Shown here one piece after another: positions 36,949 through 47,200 of a DNA stretch of 64,000 bases; position 1 is the first letter of the stretch; every line of letters begins with the position of its first letter. The position numbers were made by a program, and so were the translations under genes. This DNA is from an uncultured Bacteroidales bacterium (GTDB taxonomy: Bacteria; Bacteroidota; Bacteroidia; Bacteroidales; Bacteroidaceae), in contig CAMYYY010000001.1 in NCBI GenBank assembly GCA_947303715.1, forward strand, positions 124,001-188,000, in the 5' to 3' direction. The notes beneath the pieces are model-generated. The model was not told the origin of the DNA, searched no databases, and saw nothing but the letters and a program-made list of their open reading frames with translations.

Positions 36949-38616
36949 TTACCTCACGAGGTATTTGCGGCCTTGGGTGATGAGGATGCCAGAGGGTGGG
37001 GCGCTTGTGGGCAGGCGCTGGCCGGCGAGGGTGTAGGCGGGCGCAGCGCCGTCAGGGAAAGGGCGGGCGTCGGCGGCGGGGGAGGCGATGTCGGTGGCGA
37101 GCACGCGCTGCTGCCAGACGGAGAGCATGGCATACTCGGCAGCAAAGGCGAGCTGATGGAAGCCCTTGGTGACGGGGTCGTCACCCCAGCCGCCCAGGAG
37201 GTCGATGGGCAGGAAACCATCGGAGGTGAGGAAATGCTCCCAAGCGTAGTCGAGGTTCTCCTGGAAAGAGTCGAGAATCTTGGCAGCGCCCTCGGGGTCG
37301 TAGGCCCAGGCATCGACACAGGCGCGCATCAGCACATCGTTGAACCAGCAGTTGAAGCCGCTGGTGGCCTTCTCGTCGGTGGGCCATTGGCGGTAGCGTA
37401 CGCCGTCGATGCGCTTCCAGCGCCCGAACTGATTATAGGAAGATGTGAGCAGTTTCTTCAGGTCGGTGAGGTAGTCGGCTTCGTCGGTAAGGCGATAGAG
37501 CTCGGCAGTACCAGCGAGCATGGTGCCCGTATTGTAGGTGTAAGCGGTGCCGCCGGGCGAACCCGTATCGACGTGGGTACGGTAGCGGAGACCATCGGGG
37601 GCTGTGACGTAGCGGATGGTGTTGTCGGCACCAAGCATGTCGTAATAGACGCCGGTGGAGCGGTTGAGCAGCTTCGTCTTCTGCCAGGCATAGACCTTGT
37701 GGGCGAACTCAAGATAGACCTCGGAGCGCAGGCGCTGGGTGGAGAGGCGGCTGCTGTCGGGGGCGATGTAGCAGTAGGTGTAGTCGGCTGTCTCATCGGG
37801 GGAGAGGTAGAGCTCGTGGAGCCAGGCAAGGGGCTGGATGATGGGGCCGTTGGAGCAGGAGTGCTTGCTGTTGTAGCCTGGACCCCAACTGATGCCGCCA
37901 TACTCGTTGCCGTTAGGGTCGAGGCAACAGTCCCAGCCGTCGAGACAGTAGTCGGCAAGCATGGTGGCTTCGGCGAGGTAGTCGGCATCGCCGGTGAGGC
38001 GGTAGGCGCGGGTGAGCTCGCGGCAAATCCACATCTGGTCGTCATAGACGTTCTCGATACCGGCTACGATGGCGTGGCCCTTGACGGAGGCACGGTGTAC
38101 GCCGTAGATTTCCCAGCGCCCGCGGTGGGCGTAGGAATTGACGCGGTAGGCGCCTTGGTAGTAGGCGAGGTTGTCGAAGAGGCTGCGCAGAAGGGTGACG
38201 TAGCGGTCGTGATGCTCGTCGTAGAGGGCAGGGTGGTCGGCACGCAGGGCATCGAGGGCTTCGAGAACGGAGCAAGTGGCTTCGAGGGCGGACGTGTAGG
38301 GCCAGACGTCGGCCGTGCCATCGCCCTTATGGGTGGAGGTGTTGTAGGTATCGTACATCTGCAGGTCGGAGCCTCTGAAGCTGTGCTGCATGGTGGCGTC
38401 GAGCAATGCCATTGCCCGCGTCAGATTCTGTTCCGCGGGCTGGGCAGAGACTGTAAGACTAAAACCGAAGACAAAAACTAAAACTACTAAGAAGTGATCA
38501 GTGAACAGTGAACAGTGATCAGATAGATGTCTTGTAGCCGGTGGCATTGGTATTATCTGTTCACTGTTCACTGTTCTCTGTTCACTAAAATGTGGCATTG
38601 TTTTTTCATTTTTCAT
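36949..38616 (-). CDS. GH76 endo-alpha-1,6-mannanase family protein
   Basis: About 555 residues from ATG 38616, which overlaps the GH92 stop; other in-frame starts are ATG 38655, 38598 and 38547. The catalytic pair is in YDDQMWICRELTRAYRLTG (about 190). The (alpha/alpha)6 helices carry GISWGPGYNSKHSCSNGP, TGVYYDMLG, YTYNTGTMLAGTAELYRLT and WPTDEKATSGFNCWFND. GH76 enzymes cut the alpha-1,6-mannan backbone of yeast cell walls. The signal-peptide core is FLVVLVFVFGFSLTVSAQP, but the residues before it (SEQRTVNSEQ, SDHCSLFTDH) are encoded by both arms of a heptamer hairpin. The C-terminus YTLAGQRLPTSAPPSGILIT plus QGRKYLVR resembles a T9SS tail. Confidence 0.88.
   Translation of the reverse strand: MKNEKTMPHFSEQRTVNSEQIIPMPPATRHLSDHCSLFTDHFLVVLVFVFGFSLTVSAQPAEQNLTRAMALLDATMQHSFRGSDLQMYDTYNTSTHKGDGTADVWPYTSALEATCSVLEALDALRADHPALYDEHHDRYVTLLRSLFDNLAYYQGAYRVNSYAHRGRWEIYGVHRASVKGHAIVAGIENVYDDQMWICRELTRAYRLTGDADYLAEATMLADYCLDGWDCCLDPNGNEYGGISWGPGYNSKHSCSNGPIIQPLAWLHELYLSPDETADYTYCYIAPDSSRLSTQRLRSEVYLEFAHKVYAWQKTKLLNRSTGVYYDMLGADNTIRYVTAPDGLRYRTHVDTGSPGGTAYTYNTGTMLAGTAELYRLTDEADYLTDLKKLLTSSYNQFGRWKRIDGVRYRQWPTDEKATSGFNCWFNDVLMRACVDAWAYDPEGAAKILDSFQENLDYAWEHFLTSDGFLPIDLLGGWGDDPVTKGFHQLAFAAEYAMLSVWQQRVLATDIASPAADARPFPDGAAPAYTLAGQRLPTSAPPSGILITQGRKYLVR
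38492..38585. repeat. inverted pair of AGTGAAC heptamer arrays, second copy
   Basis: Left arm 38492-38525 (AGTGATC / AGTGAAC steps) and right arm 38550-38585 (TGTTCAC / TGTTCTC steps) form a hairpin with a loop of about 24 bp. It is a sister of 4955-5043 but lies inside the predicted 5' end of the GH76 gene. Confidence 0.78.
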
Positions 38617-40945
38617 TACTAAAGGAGTAGGGGAAGGCATCGGCGTCGGTGCCACGGGCGGTGTTGGGTTGGGAGACCATGCGGCAGACGATGGTGCCTC
38701 CTTGGAGCAAATCGGAGTGGCTGAGATAGTTACGCGAGTAGGGCGTGCCGTTAAACGTCATGCTGTCGATGTAGCGGTTGGCGGCGCTGTTGTTCTCGGC
38801 GGTGATGGTGAGCGGACGGCCCGAGGGGAGGTGGAGCGTCACCTTGTCAAAGTAAGGTGTGCCGATGGCATACTGGTTGCTGCCAGGGCAGACGGGGTAG
38901 AAGCCCAGGGCAGAGAAGACATACCAGGCCGACGTCTGGCCGTTGTCCTCGTCGCCGCAGTAGCCGTCGGGGGCAGCGGAGTAGAGGCGGTCCATGACCT
39001 CACGAATCCAGTACTGCGCTTTCCACGGCTGGCCAGACCAGTCGTAGAGGTAGATCATGTGCTGGATGGGCTGGTTGCCGTGGGCATAGTTGCCCATGTT
39101 CATAATCTGCATCTCGCGGATTTCGTGGATGACGGAGCCGTAGTAGCTGTCGTCGAAGAGGGGTGGGACGCTGAAGACGCTGTCGAGCATGTGGTTGAAG
39201 ACGTCCTGTCCGCCCATGAGGTTGATGAGCCCCTGTGGGTCATGGAAGACGCTCCACGTGTAGTGCCAGGCGTTGCCCTCGGTGAAGGCGTTGCCCCATT
39301 GGAGAGGACTGAAAGGCTCCATCCACGAGCCGTCCTTCTTGCGGCCTCGCATCAGGTTGTGGCTGGGGTCGAAGAGGTTGCGGTAGTTGAGGGCATGTTC
39401 GCGGTAGGGCTTGAGCTCTTTGGCTTTCTTGCCGAGGGCGAGGCCGAGTTGGTAGATGCACCAGTCATCGTAAGCATACTCGAGGGTGCGGGCAGCACTC
39501 TCGCGGATATCGTCGCAGGGGACATAGCCCAGTTTGTTGTAATCCTCCCAGCCGAGACGGCCTGTGCTGCTGATGTCGGGGTGAACGGCATTGGCACCAT
39601 GCTTGACGGCTTCCCAAAGGGCATCGATGTCGTAGTTACGCAAGCCCTTCAAGTAAGCATCGGCAACGATGGAGGCCGAGTTGTTGCCCACCATGCAGCC
39701 GCGATGTCCAGGACTGGCCCATTCGGGCAGGAAACCGCTCTCCAGCCACGTGTTGACAAGGCCTGCCTGCATCTTCTCGTTCATCTCAGGATAGAGCAGA
39801 TTGAGGAGGGGGAAGAGACAACGGAAGGTGTCCCAGAAACCGCTATCGGTGAAGAGATAGCCAGGCTTTACACCGCCTTCGCCGTAGGGGCTGTAATGGA
39901 CGATGTCGCCATCGGACGTTACCTCGAAGAATGAGCGGGGGAATAGAACTGAGCGATAGAGGCACGAGTAGAAGGTGCGGAGGTGGTCGATGTTTGTGTC
40001 CTCCACTTCGACACGGCCGAGTACCTCGTTCCAGCGGTCACGTCCTGCGCGGACTACTTGGTCGAACGAGCGGCGCCCAATTTCAAGAAGGTTCTGCTCA
40101 GCTTGTTCGAGACTGATGAACGACGAGGCGGTGCGCACGGTCACCTGCTGCCCGCGGCGGGTAGGGAAGCCGATGATGGCTCCGGCATGGTAGGCTGTGG
40201 CTTCGATGGCATCCTCGTTCGGCTTTGGCTGTTGACGTTGGCGCCCCCTCTCGTTGTCGCCTTCCTCGCGGCGCTCTCCGGCGACAACGGCTGTATAGGT
40301 GAAGGGCTGGTCGAACTCTACGACAAACCAGTTGCGGAAATCCTTTGTGACGCCTCCGCTGTTGCGGGTGGTGTAGCCCACGATGCGCTGGCGCTCAGGC
40401 TCGATGCGGACGTACGAGCCGCGGTCGAAGGCATCGACGACGATGTAGGCACGCTCGGCATCGGGGTAGGTGAAACGCATCATGGCGGCACGCTCTGTGG
40501 GGGTAATTTCGGCGGTGACATCGTAGTCCGCCAGATAGACCTTGTAATAATAAGGTTTGGCTGTCTCAGCCTTGTGGCTGAACCAGCTGGCACGGTCGTT
40601 CTCGTCCCAGATGGGCTTGTCGCCTGTTTCAGGGAAGATGGAGAACTGGCCGTAGTCGTTTATCCACGGACTGGGCTGGTGGGTCTGCTTGAAGCCGCGG
40701 ATTTTGTCGGCGCTATAAACGTAGGCCCAACCGTCGCCCATGCGTCCCGTCTGCGGCATCCAGAAGTTCATGCCCCAAGGCATGGCGATGGCGGGATAGG
40801 TGTTGCCCGTGGAGAGGGAATACTTGCTCTCGGTGCCCACCAGCGTGCTGACGTAATCGACGGGCGTGAGTTTTTCCGCTGCTGAAAGCAGCAGAAATGA
40901 AAAACTAAAAACTAAAAATGAAAAATAAAAACCTTTGCTTTTCAT
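38606..40945 (-). CDS. GH92 alpha-mannosidase
   Basis: 779 residues. Family blocks: VDYVSTLVGTESKYSLSTGN, YPAIAMPWGMNFW, GFKQTHQPSPWINDYGQFSI, LFTDSGFWDTFRCLFPLLNL, then the C-terminal signature GDEDNGQTSAWYVFSALGFY (about 660-680) followed by PVCPGSNQYAIGTPYFDKV. GH92 enzymes are calcium-dependent exo-alpha-mannosidases that trim N-glycans and yeast mannan. The signal peptide (YFSFLVFSFSFLLLSAA) is encoded by TTTTTCA / TTTTTAG heptamer-like sequence. The gene stands between the SusE-type lipoprotein gene and the GH76 gene, with which it overlaps by 11 nt if the chosen GH76 start is right. GH92 plus GH76 is the core of known yeast-mannan loci. Confidence 0.93.
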   Translation of the reverse strand: MKSKGFYFSFLVFSFSFLLLSAAEKLTPVDYVSTLVGTESKYSLSTGNTYPAIAMPWGMNFWMPQTGRMGDGWAYVYSADKIRGFKQTHQPSPWINDYGQFSIFPETGDKPIWDENDRASWFSHKAETAKPYYYKVYLADYDVTAEITPTERAAMMRFTYPDAERAYIVVDAFDRGSYVRIEPERQRIVGYTTRNSGGVTKDFRNWFVVEFDQPFTYTAVVAGERREEGDNERGRQRQQPKPNEDAIEATAYHAGAIIGFPTRRGQQVTVRTASSFISLEQAEQNLLEIGRRSFDQVVRAGRDRWNEVLGRVEVEDTNIDHLRTFYSCLYRSVLFPRSFFEVTSDGDIVHYSPYGEGGVKPGYLFTDSGFWDTFRCLFPLLNLLYPEMNEKMQAGLVNTWLESGFLPEWASPGHRGCMVGNNSASIVADAYLKGLRNYDIDALWEAVKHGANAVHPDISSTGRLGWEDYNKLGYVPCDDIRESAARTLEYAYDDWCIYQLGLALGKKAKELKPYREHALNYRNLFDPSHNLMRGRKKDGSWMEPFSPLQWGNAFTEGNAWHYTWSVFHDPQGLINLMGGQDVFNHMLDSVFSVPPLFDDSYYGSVIHEIREMQIMNMGNYAHGNQPIQHMIYLYDWSGQPWKAQYWIREVMDRLYSAAPDGYCGDEDNGQTSAWYVFSALGFYPVCPGSNQYAIGTPYFDKVTLHLPSGRPLTITAENNSAANRYIDSMTFNGTPYSRNYLSHSDLLQGGTIVCRMVSQPNTARGTDADAFPYSFSNEK

Positions 40946-41002
40946 ATCTTCTTAACTCTTAACTCTTAACTCTTAATTCCTAATTCCTAATTATTTAATT
41001 CT

Positions 41003-42028
41003 TTAATTCCATTCAATGGCCTGGTCTTCGTTGGGGACTTGGGTGTTGATTTTGCGTTCCAACGTCATGGAACCTTCGGCGGTATAGGGCAATTCGAGGC
41101 CGCCAACGGAGGTGTAGTCCACGTAGGTGTACCAGATGTTGTTGATGATGATGTAGTGATGGACGAGATAGGGCTGCACGTCGTCTATCTTGTCATAGAT
41201 GCGGAACGAAGCCTTGCCGTCGGTCTGGAATTTCATCAGCGGGTTTTCGCTCCACAGCTCCACCTTGCCCTGATCGCCCTCCTCAAAGCGGGCAAAGATG
41301 CGGTAGTTGGCACGGTCGGTGCGCGTCTCGTTGATGTTTCCTGCATAGAAGAACACGGTGTTCTCGTCCACGACGTAGGCTCGCGAGGTTTCCATACCGA
41401 TGGCACCCGAAGTGTCGTCGTCGCTGTTGGCGAGCTTCAGCGTGGTGGCGGCATAGTTGCCCGAGTAGTCGTTGTAGGGGTAGATGCGCAGCATGGCATT
41501 GTTGTAGTGCTTGCGGGGATGCGAGCGGTAACCATACGACGGGTCGTCGGCCACCTTGATGGGGAGCACCCATTTCTGCGTGAGGTCAATACCGGTGAAG
41601 TCGAAGCGGATGTCGAGCAGCCCCACGTCCTTACCTGCGGGAATGACCATCGTCTCGGGGTACGAAGCATAGTCGCTCATATCCACATAGTAGAGCTCGC
41701 TGCGGTTCTGGAAGCGTTGGTAGTTGAGGATGCCCAATGTGTCGGTATCGTGCGCCACGTGGACGGTAATGTCTGCCGGGTTGGTTGTGGTGCCGCTGAC
41801 GATGACGGGCAGCAAGTAGTTGCTCTTACCCTGACCGAAAGTGAGCGAGCCGTCATCGTTATGGCGGCTGAAGGGCACGTAGATGGCGGTGACGCCATTG
41901 TCGTCCAGTGGGGCACGGAAGCCGATGAAATGCTCGTACTGCTCTTCTTTCCACTCATCGTTGCAACCTACAAGCAACAATGAAAAATAAATAATGAAAA
42001 ATGAAAAATATAATGCTCTGTTTTTCAT
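41003..42028 (-). CDS. DUF1735/DUF4361-type surface glycan-binding lipoprotein
   Basis: 341 residues with lipobox LLVGC (Cys 22). DUF1735-like features lie at about 30-150 (IYVPFSRHNDDGSLTFG, PVIVSGTTTNPADITVHVAH), with a C-terminal part of the DUF4361 type (YSGNYAATTLKLA, AYVVDENTVFFYAGNINE, YHYIIINNIWYTYVDYTS). Such proteins follow SusD in many Bacteroidetes loci, replacing SusE/SusF, and probably bind glycans at the cell surface. The signal peptide YFSFFIIYFSLLLVG is encoded by TTTTTCA heptamers like those in the surrounding spacers. A 57-nt spacer of CTTAACT / CTAATTC heptamers separates it from the GH92 gene. Confidence 0.8.
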   Translation of the reverse strand: MKNRALYFSFFIIYFSLLLVGCNDEWKEEQYEHFIGFRAPLDDNGVTAIYVPFSRHNDDGSLTFGQGKSNYLLPVIVSGTTTNPADITVHVAHDTDTLGILNYQRFQNRSELYYVDMSDYASYPETMVIPAGKDVGLLDIRFDFTGIDLTQKWVLPIKVADDPSYGYRSHPRKHYNNAMLRIYPYNDYSGNYAATTLKLANSDDDTSGAIGMETSRAYVVDENTVFFYAGNINETRTDRANYRIFARFEEGDQGKVELWSENPLMKFQTDGKASFRIYDKIDDVQPYLVHHYIIINNIWYTYVDYTSVGGLELPYTAEGSMTLERKINTQVPNEDQAIEWN

Positions 42029-42064
42029 AATTCCTAATTTCTAATTCCTAATTTTATAATTCTA

Positions 42065-44248
42065 TCAGTCATTATACGTCCACCCCGGGTTCTGGACAAG
42101 GTTCTTATTGCGTTTTAACTCCGTGTGGGCTATGGGCCAGAAGTACATCTTGTCGGAGAACACCGATGAGAGGTTGAACACCGGTATGACCTGCATGAAC
42201 TTGTCGCGGAATGGCTTGGTCTGGAAGACGTTGAGGCCGTAGATGAGCGTATTCTCTTCGATGGGGGCATCCATCCAGCGGCGGAGGTCGAAGTAGCGCT
42301 TGCCTTCGCCCATCAGCTCAATCATACGTTCGCGTTTGATTTTGGCGCGCAGCAGGTTGGCATCGGCATAGATGTTGTCGCTGTAGTCGGGCAGTCCGGC
42401 ACGGATGCGGACGGGGTTTGTTCCGCGGCGGATTTCATTCACGTCGCGGCTGACGGTATACGTCTTCGTGCCGTCCCACGAGGCGATGTTGTATGATCCC
42501 GTGAGCTCGTTAAGGCATTCGGCGTAGAGTAGCAGGATGTCAGCATAGCGGATTGCCGTCTCGTACTTGGGACGCAGGTGGGCATAGCCGTTTGAGGTGC
42601 TCTCACTCCAGTCGTAGGGGTGATACCACTTCTTGATGCCGATGCCCGTGCGGGGATAGTTGAAGTTGTTGACATAGCCGTTGCCCTCGCCACGGTAATA
42701 GAAGCACTGGTACCAGCGCTGTCCCGATGTGGTGTTGCCGATGCCCTCCCAAATGGCACCGTTGTAGCCCACACTGGCGTAGAAGCGCGGCTCGCGTTTG
42801 GTGTACTGCAGGGGCACATCTACGCCGTAGCTGTTGCCTGTGCGTACCTGTAATTCGGGGTAGGCGCCCTTGCGGACGTCGTTGCGCTCCGTCCATCCCA
42901 TGGTGCGCGGAAGGTCGTTGCCGCCGCGGGCAGCGCCACCCCATTCGCTGTACATACCGGGGACGTCCGTGCCGTCGTTCATATAATAGGTGTCCACCAT
43001 CTTCTGCGTCATTCCGTGGGTGTTCCAACCGCCGCGCAGCGTGGGCATCTCGTGGAGCACCAGGGCGCCGATGCCGTTGTCGTTGTCGCCGATATTCATA
43101 TTGCTGACGCGCGAGAAGATGAGCTCGTAATTCTCCACGGGTGTGACATCGCCATCGAACAGTTGGCGGTAGCTCTGCATGGGGTCGATGTCGGCATAGC
43201 CCTCCGGCCAGCCCTTGGTGGAGAAATTGCCGTCATCGTAGGGCGTGACGGTGACGGGATAGCCGTCGCTGGCGCTGTTCGATGCCGGTACGTGGTAGAG
43301 GTCATAGACGCCGAGGTCCATCACGTCCTTGCACGCTGCTGCGGCTCGTGCCCACTTGCTCTCATCGTAGGTAAGGGTAAGCAGGGGCGTGCCGTCGCGG
43401 TTTACCAGACTGCGTGCTGCATCGTCAGTCACTCCCGCAGGATGTTGGCCGTTGCTGAGCTGCCCGTTGGCAAGGGGACTGGCTGCGTATGCATAGACAA
43501 TGGCGCGGGTGGCTAAGCAGGCACCTTTCGTTGGACGGCCGATGTTGTTGGCATCGCGCTGTGTGAACTGGATTTCCTTAGCAGCCTGTATCATTTCATC
43601 GCTGATAAAGCGTGCCACTTCCTCATAGGTGCTGCGGGGGATGGCGAGGTCGTCGTAGCTCTCGGTGTAGTCGGCGCCTTCGTCGGGCATGATGGGCACA
43701 GGGCCGTATTTGCGGAGTAGCAGCCAGTAGTAGTAGGCACGGACGAAGCGTGCCTGCCCCTTCATGTCGATGACCTCTTCGGCCGTCATGCCATCGTGCC
43801 CCGTGAGCTGGTCAATCCTGTGGATGAAGATGGAGGCCTGATAGATGCCCCTATAGCATTTCACCCAGGCATTATAGCCCACTTGTTCGTCGTAGCGTCC
43901 CTCGCGGAACGAGTTGTACGAGGCGTAGTCGGCATCCTTGTGGTCGCCGTAGGCATTGTCGCGGTCGCCGTAGTAGATGTCGTCGGCAAAGCAGAAGGGG
44001 TTCCAGTCGCCGCCTGTGCCGCCTGTGCCGCCCTTCGAGCATACCTCGAAGTTGCAGCCCGTCAGGAACGAGTAGGCATGCGCCAGCCACTGTTCGCTCT
44101 GTGTCTTATCGGTAAAGACGAACTCCTCCGTCTTGCGGTCTACGAAGTATTTGTCTGAGTCGAGATCGAGGCACGACGTCAGCAGTAGCAATGAAAACAA
44201 TGAAAAATTAAAAATGAAAAATGAAGAATATGATGTCTTGCTTTTCAT
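42065..44248 (-). CDS. SusD/RagB-family nutrient-binding lipoprotein
   Basis: 727 residues with lipobox LLLTSC (Cys 26). The helical N-terminal TPR-like part and ligand-binding body match SusD: DLDSDKYFVDRKTEEFVFTD, WVKCYRGIYQASIFIHRID, IDMKGQARFVRAYYYWLLL, TKGACLATRAIVYAYAASPL, AIRYADILLLYAECLNELTG and RERMIELMGEGKRYFDLRRW. SusD proteins sit on the outer leaflet and cap the SusC transporter to load oligosaccharides. It follows SusC by 37 nt. The signal peptide (YSSFFIFNFSLFSLLLLTSC) is again encoded by TTTTTCA-type repeats. Confidence 0.94.
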   Translation of the reverse strand: MKSKTSYSSFFIFNFSLFSLLLLTSCLDLDSDKYFVDRKTEEFVFTDKTQSEQWLAHAYSFLTGCNFEVCSKGGTGGTGGDWNPFCFADDIYYGDRDNAYGDHKDADYASYNSFREGRYDEQVGYNAWVKCYRGIYQASIFIHRIDQLTGHDGMTAEEVIDMKGQARFVRAYYYWLLLRKYGPVPIMPDEGADYTESYDDLAIPRSTYEEVARFISDEMIQAAKEIQFTQRDANNIGRPTKGACLATRAIVYAYAASPLANGQLSNGQHPAGVTDDAARSLVNRDGTPLLTLTYDESKWARAAAACKDVMDLGVYDLYHVPASNSASDGYPVTVTPYDDGNFSTKGWPEGYADIDPMQSYRQLFDGDVTPVENYELIFSRVSNMNIGDNDNGIGALVLHEMPTLRGGWNTHGMTQKMVDTYYMNDGTDVPGMYSEWGGAARGGNDLPRTMGWTERNDVRKGAYPELQVRTGNSYGVDVPLQYTKREPRFYASVGYNGAIWEGIGNTTSGQRWYQCFYYRGEGNGYVNNFNYPRTGIGIKKWYHPYDWSESTSNGYAHLRPKYETAIRYADILLLYAECLNELTGSYNIASWDGTKTYTVSRDVNEIRRGTNPVRIRAGLPDYSDNIYADANLLRAKIKRERMIELMGEGKRYFDLRRWMDAPIEENTLIYGLNVFQTKPFRDKFMQVIPVFNLSSVFSDKMYFWPIAHTELKRNKNLVQNPGWTYND

Positions 44249-44285
44249 AACTCTTTAACCTTTTATCATTAACCTTTAACCCTTA

Positions 44286-47200
44286 TTACAGATTCAGTTG
44301 CAAGCCCACGGTGACGGCTTTCGTGATAGGATAATCCTCGCCGCGCGGCTGGAGGGACTCGGGATCCCATGTGCCGAACTTCTTGTAAAGGAGCAGGAGG
44401 TTGGTGCCGGAGACATAGAAACGCATACTGTTCATGTGCAGCCGGTTGACGGCGGTTTTGGGCACGGAATAACCAAAGTCGAGATTCTTCAGACGCAGGT
44501 AGCGGCCATCGCGGAGCCAGAAGGTGGAGGAACGGAAGTTGTTGTTGTTCGCTCCGTAGGAGAGGCGGGGGTAGGAGGCATTGACATCTTCGTTGGCGGG
44601 GATGCCCAATTGGGCAGCCGTCTGCGCATCCACCCAGCGGTCGTCAAGCATACCTTGGAAGATATTGCCCCACTGGCCTTCGCTGAAGGCATAGACGCAC
44701 TTGCCGTAGATGAGGAAGGTACTCTTGCCAGCGCCTTGGAAATGAAGGTTGAAGTCGAAGTTCTTCCAGGCTGCCGAGATGCCGAGGCCATAAATGAGGT
44801 TCGGTTTGCTGGTGGCACCGATGGCACAGACATCGCCGTCGTTGACCACACCATCGCCATTTACGTCTTTGTACTTGATGTCGCCCGGCTGGTAGATGCC
44901 GAACTCCTGTTTGGGGCTGTTGCGGATATCATCGTAGTCCTTGAAGAGGCCGAGGGCGATGAGGCCGCGTACCTGATCCACGCGGTAGCCATGCAGGTTC
45001 TGGTAGGGATAGACGCTGTTCTCCTCGTCGTAGGCACCAATCTCGTTTTTGCTGTAGGTCATGTTGCCGCGAACGGTGAGGCGGACTTGCCCCAACTGCT
45101 GCTCATACTTGAAGTTGCCATCGAAGCCTTGCGAGAATACGGTGCCGACGTTGGCCTTTGGAGCACTCTCAAGGCCGATGATGGTGGGCAGGTAGTTGCG
45201 GGTCATGTAGATGCCCGTGCGGTGCTCGTTGAAGTAATCAACGGTGAGGGCGAAACGGTCATCGAAGAGGGTGATGTCAAGTCCGATGTCATTCTTCTCG
45301 GCGACTTCCCATGTGACGTTGTTCGAGGCTACCTGCGAATAGTAGGTGCCGCTATAGCTGTAGTGGGTGTCGTCGAGGCTGAACATGTAGCCGCTGCCGT
45401 TGTCCGCTATCGTATAGAGGTAGGGGAAACGGTCGCTTCCGGTAGTGTCGGAGCCAACCTTGCCATGCGAGGCGCGGATTTTCAGCATGTTAATCCACGA
45501 AATATTGTCGCGGATGAAAGGTTCGTCGCCCAGGTTCCATGCCACGGAGTAGGAGGGGAAGAAGCCCCAGCGGTGTCCGTCGGCAAAGTTTTCGGAGCCG
45601 GTGTAGCCGAAGTTGTAGTCGAGGAAGTAGCGGCCGAGGTAGTTGTATTTTATCTGCGTAGCCAGGCCCTTGTTCTTACGGCTGACGGAGTTCTTGATGT
45701 CTTCGCCAAGGTTCTGGGTTGTGATTTTTTCGTCCTGCGTGTACTTCACATTGGCTTCCAGCGTATGGCACTGGGCGAAGGTGCGGTCCCAGTGGAGCAG
45801 CAGGTCGAGAAACTCGCGGCGTGACCCGTCGTTGGCCGACGACTGCCACATGTCGGTGGTGTCGATGACCTTGTCGTATTCCACCTCGCCCGTCTCGGGG
45901 TTACGCTGGCGGGCGGTATAGAGCGCGGGCATGCGCAAGTGGGCAATGGAGTTGTAGTTGTAAGTGTCGTAGCCGAAACGTCCAGTGAATTTCAGTCCTT
46001 GGGTGACGAAGCCGAGATCTTGTTCCAGTGTGACGTTGGTCTGCACGGAGTTGTTCCACTCGGTGTTATAGCCCGTCTGAGCGGAGCTGACCCAGGGGTT
46101 GACGTAGTTTGCACGGGCATCGATGAACTTGTGGACATCATCGTACTCCACGAATGTGCCTGTGAACTTGAAGGGGGTGTAGCCGTTGCTGTAGAGTACG
46201 GGCGAGTAGAGGGCGTTGTAGCCGAAGAGCTGTCCCCACACGCGGTCGTCGCCGATGCCCGGCGAGTTGCGTTTGGTGAGGTCGCCGCTGACGCCCAATT
46301 TCAATAGGGTGGTCTTGGTGATGTCCATGTCCACGTTCAGGCGATAGTTGTAGCGCTTGAAGTTGGCGTTGGTGTCGTACTTGTCGCGTAAGGTCTGGTC
46401 GGTGCGGTACATGCCCTCGTCCTCATTGTAGGAGATGGAGGCGTAGTAGCGTGCCGTCTCGCCGCCTCCGCTCACGTTCACGTTGGCACGGTAGCTGCCG
46501 GCGCCGTCCTTGAGCAGCAGGTCCTGCCAGTCCACATTGGGGTAGAGGTCGGGGTCGAGGCCGTCACGAATGATGTCGAGCTCCACGGGCTGGTACAGCG
46601 TGCCCAGGTTGCGGGTGATGCGGGCTTCGTTGATGTAGTTGGCATACGCGAAACCGTCCACGAAGCGGGGGGTGATCGTTCGGGTGTTGTACGAGGTCTC
46701 CACCTTGCCGTTGATGGCCACCTTGCCGGCGCGGCCGTGCTTGGTGGTGATGAGGATGACGCCGTTGGCACCCTTCGAGCCGTAGATGGCGGTGGCGGAG
46801 GCGTCCTTCAGGACGGAGAAGGTCTCGATGTCCTCGATGTTGATGTCGTCGATGTTCTCGCGCTCAAAGCCATCGACAAGGATGTAGGCCTTGGTGCTGG
46901 CGCCGAAGGTGGAGATACCGCGAATCCAGAATTCGCTGGTGTTCTTCCCCGGCTGGCCGGAGCGCTGGTAGGCGATGATGCCGGGGACGTTGCCCGCCAG
47001 GGTGTTGGAAAGGTTCGTGGTGTTGTAGTGCTTCAGGTCTTCCATCTGCACGTTGGTGACGGCACCGGTGACGGAGATTTTCTTCTGGGCGCCCATACCG
47101 GTGATGACCACCTCATCGACAGCGGAGAATTTCTCCTCCACCATCACCACGTCGATCACCTTGCGGTCGCCTTTGACGAGCACTTCCTGATTCCTGTATC

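Noticed and set aside
36973..38481. 502-codon plus-strand frame opposite GH76
   Set aside because: Antisense shadow of a gene with conserved catalytic motifs; its translation is Gly/Val-repetitive with no domain.
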